From positions 1 to 21,671 of the forward strand of contig RGMU01000004.1 of NCBI GenBank assembly GCA_010021705.1: DNA of 21,671 nt, written 5' to 3'. A model generated the notes under the pieces. The model saw nothing but the letters and a program-made list of their open reading frames with translations, made no database searches and was not told the origin of the DNA. The stretch is from Chitinophagia bacterium. GTDB taxonomy: Bacteria; Bacteroidota; Bacteroidia; Chitinophagales; Chitinophagaceae. Position 1 is the first letter of the stretch, and each line of letters starts with the position of its first letter. This document shows positions 16,219-21,671 of this stretch, piece by piece. The position numbers and the translations under genes were made by a program.

Positions 16219-16644
16219 ATGACCAGAATAATGAGCCTTGACTATGGCAAAAAGCGAACAGGAATAGCCATTTCTGACCCGCTTCGCATTATAGCATCTC
16301 CTGTTGAGACGGTAGATACGAATGAATTAATAGGCTTTATAAAAAAATATATCCAAATCCATGAAGTGGACACCTTTGTAGTGGGCTACCCTTTAGCACT
16401 TGACGGCAACCCAACCGATGCCACTGCATTGGTGGATAAATTTTTGGGTAAACTTCAAAACGTATTTCCCGCCAAAACCATTGTGAAATGGGACGAACGC
16501 TTTACCTCTTCTACGGCACAGCAAACTATGCACGCCATGCAACTCAAAAAAGGGCAGCGCGAGCAAAAAGGCGTAACTGACCGCATAGCAGCTACAATTA
16601 TGCTGCAAGAATACCTGAATAATCTGCCCGATAAGGACAGTTAA
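16219..16644 (+). CDS. ruvX: Putative pre-16S rRNA nuclease / Holliday junction resolvase RuvX (YqgF)
   Basis: 141 residues, a normal size for the RNase H-fold YqgF/RuvX family, which processes the 5' end of 16S rRNA and has also been described as a Holliday junction resolvase homologue. Motifs: MSLDYGKKRTGIAISD (5-20) with the catalytic Asp8, FVVGYPLALDG in the middle, VKWDERFTS as the acidic third motif, and TDRIAATIMLQEYL at the C-terminus with the last conserved Asp. MTRI at 16219 is the natural start. It is 50 nt after paaD on the same strand and convergent with ftcD, with only 10 nt between the stops, leaving no space for a separate terminator. Confidence 0.93.
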   Translation: MTRIMSLDYGKKRTGIAISDPLRIIASPVETVDTNELIGFIKKYIQIHEVDTFVVGYPLALDGNPTDATALVDKFLGKLQNVFPAKTIVKWDERFTSSTAQQTMHAMQLKKGQREQKGVTDRIAATIMLQEYLNNLPDKDS

Positions 16645-16654
16645 GCATCAGAAC

Positions 16655-18343
16655 TTACTTCATAGACGCTATTACCATGTTCCAAATTTCAGCTTCTTTA
16701 GCGTCAACTTGGTTGTTCATTTCTTCTGCTTTTTGCAGTATTTCGGCTACTTCGGGTATTTGTGAAAGGTCTTTAGCGTTAATTTTAATGTTAAGGTAAC
16801 ATCCCTTCACTGCCGCCCTGGCACATAAACCACCCACGCCGGCATCGGAAATGCTGTTAGGGTTGCCGGTAGCAGCCATTGCCTTTATCAATGCTAAGCT
16901 CTCATAAGCCTTTTGCATTGATTTATAGGGCACTTGAATGGCATAAATGGTAGCTTCTTGTATGGCAGCTTTGCGTATTGCCTTTTCTTCATCATTGGTT
17001 TTAGGCAAACCAAAGGCATTCATTATTTGGTTAAAGGCATAAGTATCCTCGTCCACCAAGTGTAGCAATTCTTTAAGTAGCTTTTGTCCGGTATCGGCAT
17101 GTTGGCTAAACTCATGCCAGCGGCTATCCCAGCCAGGTTTATGAGCCGATAAGTTTGCCACCATTGTGCCCAATGCTGCCCCTAAAGCACCGCAATAAGC
17201 AGCTATGCTACCGCCACCGGGTGCGGGTGATTCTGAAGCAGTTTCGGCTGCAAATGCAGTTAGCGACATATTCACTAATGGCTTACCGGTATCTTGCTTA
17301 ATGCAATATTCTATAATTTTCTTTTGTGGGTCAAACGGAGCTAATTCCTCCAATCCCAACGATTTTACGGCTATTCTTATGAGTTCAGCCTCACTTACGC
17401 CTGTGCTGCGTTGTTGCTTATGTAAAAAATAGCGACCTGCGTCTAACATGGCTTGTAGTGGCACTAAGCCTACCAATTCGCTGCCCGTAACCCTTAGCCC
17501 TCTTGCCGTTGCGCGTTCGCAACATGTGTCAAAGGCAATATGCAATGGCGTTACCCGCGCATTGGTCAGGTTCATGGATATTTGCGCAATGCCGTATTCT
17601 TCAATATACCAGCCAATGGCTTTTACCTCTTTCAGCAAACCCGGCTGCCAAACGGCATTACCCTGCTCGTCTTTCAATATTTTGCCGTTAGCGTCTTTTT
17701 GTTGCCTTCCTTTTTCGCGTATGTCAAAAGCAACCGAATTGGCACGGCGCGTAGAAGTGGTGTTCAGGTTTACGTTGTAGGCTATTAAAAAATCACGCAC
17801 ACCTATCACCGTAGCTCCGCTTTTTTCGTTCCATTGCCCTGCACCGTAGTCGGGTTGCCATTCCGGACGCTGTATTTTGGCTGCCATACCTTCATACTCC
17901 CCGCTTCTTATGTCTGCCAAATTCCTTCTATAAGGGGCTTTGGCGGCATACTCATATAAAAACGTAGGTATCTCAAGCTCGTCTGCTACTCGCTCTGCTA
18001 ACTGCTCGGCAAATGCCACTGTTTCCTCTATACTAATGCCCGAAATCGGTATTAAGGGGCATACATCAGTAGCTCCCATACGGGGATGCTCACCTTTGTG
18101 AGTGCGCATATCAATTAGTGTAGATGCCACCTTTATGGCTTGAAACGCAGCCTCTACAACATCATAAGGGTTGCCTACAAATGTTACAACTGTGCGATTG
18201 GTAGCCTTTCCCGGGTCAACGTCTAATAATTTCACACCATTAACTGCCTCAATGGCAGCGGTAATTTGCCTGATGGTTTGCATATTTACGCCTTCGCTAA
18301 AATTAGGAACGCATTCTACAAGGGCGTGCTTATAATTGGTCAT
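16655..18343 (-). CDS. ftcD: Bifunctional glutamate formimidoyltransferase / formimidoyltetrahydrofolate cyclodeaminase
   Basis: This enzyme ends the histidine degradation route: it moves the formimino group of formiminoglutamate to tetrahydrofolate, then the second domain releases ammonia to give methenyl-THF. At 562 residues it has both halves. The transferase half (about 1-330) has ECVPNFSEG (10-18), LLDVDPGKATNRTV (39-52), and THKGEHPRMGATD (81-93) with His82, which matches the catalytic His position in the mammalian enzyme. The cyclodeaminase half (about 355-562) has ASESPAPGGGSIAAYCGALG and VDEDTYAF. The start MTNYKHALVECVPNF agrees with the family. No other histidine-degradation genes (hutH, hutU, hutI) are in the window. 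Two good promoter matches lie upstream. Confidence 0.95.
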   Translation of the reverse strand: MTNYKHALVECVPNFSEGVNMQTIRQITAAIEAVNGVKLLDVDPGKATNRTVVTFVGNPYDVVEAAFQAIKVASTLIDMRTHKGEHPRMGATDVCPLIPISGISIEETVAFAEQLAERVADELEIPTFLYEYAAKAPYRRNLADIRSGEYEGMAAKIQRPEWQPDYGAGQWNEKSGATVIGVRDFLIAYNVNLNTTSTRRANSVAFDIREKGRQQKDANGKILKDEQGNAVWQPGLLKEVKAIGWYIEEYGIAQISMNLTNARVTPLHIAFDTCCERATARGLRVTGSELVGLVPLQAMLDAGRYFLHKQQRSTGVSEAELIRIAVKSLGLEELAPFDPQKKIIEYCIKQDTGKPLVNMSLTAFAAETASESPAPGGGSIAAYCGALGAALGTMVANLSAHKPGWDSRWHEFSQHADTGQKLLKELLHLVDEDTYAFNQIMNAFGLPKTNDEEKAIRKAAIQEATIYAIQVPYKSMQKAYESLALIKAMAATGNPNSISDAGVGGLCARAAVKGCYLNIKINAKDLSQIPEVAEILQKAEEMNNQVDAKEAEIWNMVIASMK

Positions 18344-18376
18344 AGCTTAATTCTATCAATTTCTTTAGTACGGTTA

Positions 18377-18409
18377 CAAATGTAGTGCTGTTTTTCACAT
18401 ATTTGCAAA
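18377..18409 (-). promoter_or_regulatory. Proximal promoter of ftcD
   Basis: Minus strand: TTTG (18406-18409), 21-nt gap, TACATTTG (18377-18384). Both boxes match the Bacteroidota -33/-7 consensus (TTTG and TAnnTTTG) at acceptable spacing, giving a leader of about 27 nt before the ftcD ATG. Confidence 0.6.
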
Positions 18410-18560
18410 AAACCTACTCAAATGCTTGCGGGAAATGGCAATCTCAAACGCAGGTTGGTACGGGGGCATGGGGGATTTTGTGAATTGAAGGTTTTTAAAG
18501 AAATAAAGCCCTGACTTACGTCAAAGCTTTATCTACACCTTATGAAAAATATACCCACTG

Positions 18561-18590
18561 CAAAGATAGTATTATTTGTTGACCTAACAA
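18561..18590 (-). promoter_or_regulatory. Second, distal promoter-like element upstream of ftcD
   Basis: Minus strand: TTG (18588-18590), 19-nt gap, TATCTTTG (18561-18568). It matches the Bacteroidota promoter consensus. If used for ftcD it would give a leader of about 210 nt that includes a small hairpin (gctttat/ataaagc, 18503-18532). Confidence 0.45.
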
Positions 18591-18683
18591 TAATATAATA
18601 GTTAAATTATTACAAAAATATCTGCCGTAGAAATTTGTTGCTCCTGCCGATGCGTTTGGTACAGATTTTGCGCTGTAATAGTT

Positions 18684-19241
18684 ATGAAGCATCACACATT
18701 ATTAGCACTCGTTTTAGTTGCCATAGCCGGGGTTTCTTATGCGCAAGGTTCTTTGGATACCAATAAGATATATGCCTTGCAAGAGGTGCAAATTGTGGGG
18801 CATAGAATAGATGAAAATGCACGCTATCAACACAACCAAACCAAATATTATGTTACCAAAATATTGCCTTACCTAAAGGTGGCAACAGAAACCTTTGCTG
18901 CCATAGACGCTAAAGAAAATGACCCTAACCTTTCTAATAAGGACAAAAGAAGGTTTGTAAAAGAACTGCAATCCCATTTACAATCAGAATTTACCGATAA
19001 GCTAAAAGACCTTAACGTTACACAAGGCGAACTGCTAATGAAGCTGATAGCCCGCCAAACGCATAGCAGCGTTTACAGCAAGCTAACTCAATATAAAAAC
19101 TCTTTTGTGGCTGTAAAATGGCAACTTTGGGCACGCTTAAACGGGCTTAACTTAAAAAAGGAATACAACCCGCAAGAGGAGGCTGATTTAGAAAGCATTA
19201 TGAACGAATTGGGCTATCCACTACCCACCTCTTATAAATAA
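18684..19241 (+). CDS. DUF4294 domain-containing secreted protein
   Basis: 185 residues of a protein family of unknown function found in Bacteroidota. Residues 1-20 form a signal peptide (MKHHTLLALVLVAIAGVSYA, cleavage before QGS). The DUF4294 core is visible as TKYYVTKILPYLKVATETF, then a basic stretch KDKRRFVKELQSHLQSEF, then LNVTQGELLMKLIARQT, a late AVKWQLWARLNGLNLKKEY, and a terminal DLESIMNELGY. The protein is expected to be periplasmic or outer-membrane associated. It is convergent with the RlmK-like gene, with 4 nt between the stop codons. Confidence 0.87.
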   Translation: MKHHTLLALVLVAIAGVSYAQGSLDTNKIYALQEVQIVGHRIDENARYQHNQTKYYVTKILPYLKVATETFAAIDAKENDPNLSNKDKRRFVKELQSHLQSEFTDKLKDLNVTQGELLMKLIARQTHSSVYSKLTQYKNSFVAVKWQLWARLNGLNLKKEYNPQEEADLESIMNELGYPLPTSYK

Positions 19242-19245
19242 CCGG

Positions 19246-20202
19246 CTATTTTACGAACAAAAAGCACTTACGGTGCAGCTTGCCTTGAAAGTCAAAAGGG
19301 GTGGTGGCACCGGTAATATCCTTTAAGGAGGTGTAGGTTAGCGAGTCTGTATTTAATTCAAAATTGCGGTAGTTATTGCTAAAATAGAGCATACCTGCGG
19401 GCTTGAGTGCATATAGCAGCTTGCTTAGCAGGTGAGTATGGTGGGCTTGCACATCAAAGTGCCCGCTCATGCGCTTGCTGTTAGAAAACGTAGGCGGGTC
19501 GCACACAATAATATCGTAATAGCTGGCGGGTATAGTCTCTATCCATTCTAATACATCAGCCTGAATAAATTGGTGCTTTTCTGCCTGATACAGCTTGTTA
19601 AACTGCATATTCCGCTTAGCCCAATGGATATAGGTTTTAGACATATCTACCGATGTAACGGTAGCGGCATCGCCTGCCGCTGCATACACGCTAAACGAAC
19701 CGGTGTAGCAAAACAGGTTAAGGACATGCTTAGCATGGGCTTGTTGGCGTACCATTTCCCGGGTAATTCTATGGTCTAAAAACAGTCCTGTGTCCAAATA
19801 TTCTGTTAAGTTAATAATAAAACTTAAACCGTTTTCGTGCACAATTTTTTCAACTTTTTCTAACTCGTGTTTGGTATATTGGTCGGTACGGTCTTCTTTG
19901 CGTTTACGAGTTTTAACATATAGTTGTGCTATGGGAACGGCAAGCACCTCCGCTATCAAAATTTTACATTCTTCTAACCAAATTTGGTGTTCGGTATCAT
20001 CCATGCCGTGTTTTCGCTGATATTCGGCTATATAAACAGCGTCTTCGTATATTTCAATGGCAAACGGAAACTCCGGCAAGTCATGGTCATACACCCTAAA
20101 GCATGAAATGGCACTGCGTTTGGCTATTTTAGCTACATGTTTCCACATTTTGGTTAGCCTATTGCGGAACATAAGTTGCTTGTCGGGGGCGAGCATAGTC
20201 AA
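19246..20202 (-). CDS. RlmK-like SAM-dependent 23S rRNA methyltransferase
   Basis: 318 residues of a class I SAM-dependent methyltransferase resembling the C-terminal (RlmK) half of the E. coli RlmKL fusion, which makes m7G2069 in 23S rRNA; here it stands alone without the THUMP/RlmL half. Residues 12-60 show FRNRLTKMWKHVAK, CFRVYDHDLPEFPFAIEIY, and a basic RKRKEDRTDQY near 100-109. LTEYLDTGLFLDHRITREM (132-150) precedes the SAM site VLNLFCYTGSFSVYAAAG (160-177) and SVDMS (184-188); CDPPTFSNSKRM (234-245) is the catalytic-loop motif of the family. The exact rRNA position is inferred from similarity. Start at MTMLAPDK is reasonable; an ATG two codons in (MLAP) is equally possible. Confidence 0.87.
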   Translation of the reverse strand: MTMLAPDKQLMFRNRLTKMWKHVAKIAKRSAISCFRVYDHDLPEFPFAIEIYEDAVYIAEYQRKHGMDDTEHQIWLEECKILIAEVLAVPIAQLYVKTRKRKEDRTDQYTKHELEKVEKIVHENGLSFIINLTEYLDTGLFLDHRITREMVRQQAHAKHVLNLFCYTGSFSVYAAAGDAATVTSVDMSKTYIHWAKRNMQFNKLYQAEKHQFIQADVLEWIETIPASYYDIIVCDPPTFSNSKRMSGHFDVQAHHTHLLSKLLYALKPAGMLYFSNNYRNFELNTDSLTYTSLKDITGATTPFDFQGKLHRKCFLFVK

Positions 20203-20409
20203 ATTTTAATTAAGCATTAAAGGTACAAAAAAGCCACATCTTACCCATAAAAAGGCTATAAATGCGTTATTAACGGCATTATTCACAGTAGGATAATACA
20301 CTACAAGCCCGCGCTACCACTATGAATAAAAAATATTTAGTACCTTTCGCACTTATATAGTAATGTGTCAGCCGGCAGATAGTTGGTTGATGTATAATAG
20401 TATTGTTTC

Positions 20410-20988
20410 ATGTTTGCATTTATAGAGGGTGCTATTGCTTATAGGTCGCCGTCTTTGTTATATATCAATGTGGGGGGCGTGGGTTACGAGGTGCACATCA
20501 CCTTGCAGACTTACGACAGTTTGGGCGATGCACCGGCTGTTAAACTCTTCACTCATTTACAAGTGCGTGAAGACGCATGGGTGCTTTATGGCTTTGCCAC
20601 AGAAGAAGAGCGCGCCACTTTCCGCTTGCTATTAGGCATTAATGGCGTGGGTGCTGCTACGGCACGCCTTATTTTATCTTCCTTATCTGCCGAAGAATTA
20701 AGAAGAGCCATTACTGCAAACGACCATAAAACGCTTGAAAAAATTAAAGGAATAGGGGCAAAAACAGCCCAGCGCATTCTGTTAGAACTACAAGGAAAGG
20801 AAATGAAAATGCCCGCAGGTTCTTCTACCACAGCTACGGCACACAATACTGCAAGTAACGATGCGTTAATAGCATTGGTAAATTTGGGAATTGCAAAGAA
20901 CATGGCAGAAAATGCACTCAAAAAAATTCCCAATCCTGAGAGCCTAACCGTAGAAGAATTATTAAAACAAGCCTTACGTAATTTATAA
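20410..20988 (+). CDS. ruvA: Holliday junction branch migration protein RuvA
   Basis: RuvA binds four-way DNA junctions as a tetramer and positions the RuvB motors during recombinational repair. 192 residues is the normal length. The OB-fold domain (1-63) starts MFAFIEGAIAYRSP and has the conserved NVGGVGYEV (20-28) and LYGFATEEE (59-67). The two helix-hairpin-helix motifs are LLGINGVGAATA (74-85) and LEKIKGIGAKTAQRI (109-123). The C-terminal RuvB-contact domain has DALIALVNLGI and a final ALRNL. sprA begins 24 nt after its stop, in the same frame, an order (ruvA then sprA) known from other Bacteroidota. Confidence 0.96.
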   Translation: MFAFIEGAIAYRSPSLLYINVGGVGYEVHITLQTYDSLGDAPAVKLFTHLQVREDAWVLYGFATEEERATFRLLLGINGVGAATARLILSSLSAEELRRAITANDHKTLEKIKGIGAKTAQRILLELQGKEMKMPAGSSTTATAHNTASNDALIALVNLGIAKNMAENALKKIPNPESLTVEELLKQALRNL

Positions 20989-21012
20989 ACAACCTGCAAG
21001 ACCACAATCCAT

Positions 21013-21671
21013 TTGAAAAAGCAACGTCAACTTTACCTTTTTCTTTTTTTTATCACGGCTGTAGCCGTGGCATGGTATCATGCCACAGCACATCCGTATA
21101 TACCCTATTTACCGGGCTATAACCCGGAGCCTGACACTGTTGGCAAAAAAGATACGCTTTCCGCTAAAAAAGACTCTACTGCCGTAAAAGCCATCGCCCC
21201 TCCGGAAAATGATACTACACCGCTAAAGTTCAAAATATATGACAAAACCGGAGAACCGGTTACGGATTATAATCTACCCCGGAGCATAGACTTAAACGAC
21301 CCGCCGAACAATAAGAAAAATTTTGACTATGACCCCGACTCTAATAAGTATTTCTACAACAACCGAATGGGTAGAGAATATTTAAGAAACCCTACTTACT
21401 TAAACCTTGACGAATACAGAAAATATAGGGCAAAAATGGACGATGATGCCTATTGGGCACGCCGCCTTGATGCCATGATGATGTTTAACAAACAGCCGGA
21501 ACTGCCCCAAATGTATAAAGAAGGGCTGTTTGACCGCATATTTGGCGGAACCAGCATATCAGTAAAGCCGCAGGGTAATGTTGACCTTACCTTTGGCAGA
21601 ACATCACAGGACATCAAAAATCCTACACTTGTGCAGCGTGCTCAAAAATATAGCATCTTTGACTTTGACAT
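21013..21671 (+). CDS. sprA: Cell surface protein SprA, T9SS outer-membrane translocon (5' part only)
   Basis: The open frame begins at a TTG and runs through the right edge for 219 codons without a stop. SprA is the very large (about 2400 residues) outer-membrane beta-barrel through which type IX cargo passes. Residues 1 to about 25 are a signal peptide (KKQRQLYLFLFFITAVAVAW, cleavage near ATA). Then follow a Pro/Thr/Lys-rich linker, and the family's N-terminal plug region: LPRSIDLNDPPNNKKNFDYD, TYLNLDEYRKY, then MMFNKQPELP, GLFDRIFGGTSISVKPQGN, VDLTFGRTSQDIKNPT and a final IFDFD. The TTG start is chosen because no in-frame ATG lies between the ruvA stop and the signal peptide, and the frame is open from that stop. 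It is the transport partner for the T9SS-tagged proteins on the left side of the window. Confidence 0.92.
   Translation, partial: MKKQRQLYLFLFFITAVAVAWYHATAHPYIPYLPGYNPEPDTVGKKDTLSAKKDSTAVKAIAPPENDTTPLKFKIYDKTGEPVTDYNLPRSIDLNDPPNNKKNFDYDPDSNKYFYNNRMGREYLRNPTYLNLDEYRKYRAKMDDDAYWARRLDAMMMFNKQPELPQMYKEGLFDRIFGGTSISVKPQGNVDLTFGRTSQDIKNPTLVQRAQKYSIFDFD

Larger units (their letters stand above)
18344..18683. other. Divergent intergenic region between ftcD and the DUF4294 gene
   Basis: 340 bp with two minus-strand promoter matches for ftcD (listed) and an inverted repeat ataaagc (18503-18509) / gctttat (18526-18532). I could not find a consensus TAnnTTTG promoter for the plus-strand DUF4294 gene. 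No gene or RNA is evident. Confidence 0.5.

Noticed and set aside
17205..17788. Overlapping plus-strand open frames opposite ftcD
   Set aside because: ftcD is a full-length, well conserved enzyme on the other strand; these frames have no family features.
20218..20225. Minus-strand TACCTTTA upstream of the RlmK-like gene as a -7 element
   Set aside because: It has one mismatch, no -33 partner, and would leave a leader of only a few bases.
20341..20348. TACCTTTC upstream of ruvA as a -7 element
   Set aside because: The last consensus base does not match and there is no TTTG at -33 distance, so it is not better than chance.

Overview
The window looks like a Bacteroidota chromosome fragment, probably from the Chitinophagia/Sphingobacteriia side of the phylum. 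The reasons are a SprA gene start directly after ruvA, three proteins carrying type IX secretion (T9SS) sorting domains (one type B, two type A), a DUF4294 lipoprotein-like/secreted protein, promoters of the TAnnTTTG type, A-rich translation starts without clear Shine-Dalgarno sites, and moderate to low GC. The first 189 bases are a near-perfect fold-back palindrome that cuts dnaE short, so the left edge is most likely a contig end with an assembly or amplification chimera.

Layout. 1-772: 5' part of dnaE (minus strand), broken by the palindrome. 1145-7426: a 2093-residue secreted repeat protein with 15 tandem Big_2-like domains and a type B T9SS C-terminal domain, ended by a strong hairpin terminator at 7451-7491. 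7427-8062: a decayed IS3-family transposase remnant and a Bacteroidota-type TCCTG intergenic repeat. 8063-10123 (minus strand): a type A T9SS protein preceded, with no gap, by a headless C-terminal fragment of another type A T9SS protein. 10399-11667: an A-rich gene for a RecB-like PD-(D/E)XK nuclease with a long charged 13-residue-repeat helical tail and an apparently frameshifted N-terminus. 12012-16168: an operon-like run paaC, GT2 glycosyltransferase, polytopic membrane protein, paaD. 16219-16644: ruvX. 16655-18343 (minus): bifunctional ftcD with two good upstream promoters. 18684-19241: DUF4294 protein. 19246-20202 (minus): RlmK-like rRNA methyltransferase. 20410-20988: ruvA. 21013 to the right edge: the start of sprA.

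How it fits together. The T9SS cargo (the giant Ig-repeat protein and the two type A proteins) and the SprA translocon start belong to the same export pathway. paaC and paaD belong to the phenylacetyl-CoA epoxidase, but they are separated here by two envelope-glycan-type genes that look co-transcribed with them. ruvX, ruvA, dnaE and the RlmK-like enzyme are housekeeping. The least ordinary segment is about 7430-12000: an IS remnant, a poly-G tract in a secreted protein, a decapitated secreted protein and a base-skewed nuclease gene with tandem repeats, which together look like an accessory hot spot between housekeeping blocks. I did not find a CRISPR array, a tRNA or rRNA gene, or a clear multi-gene defence system.
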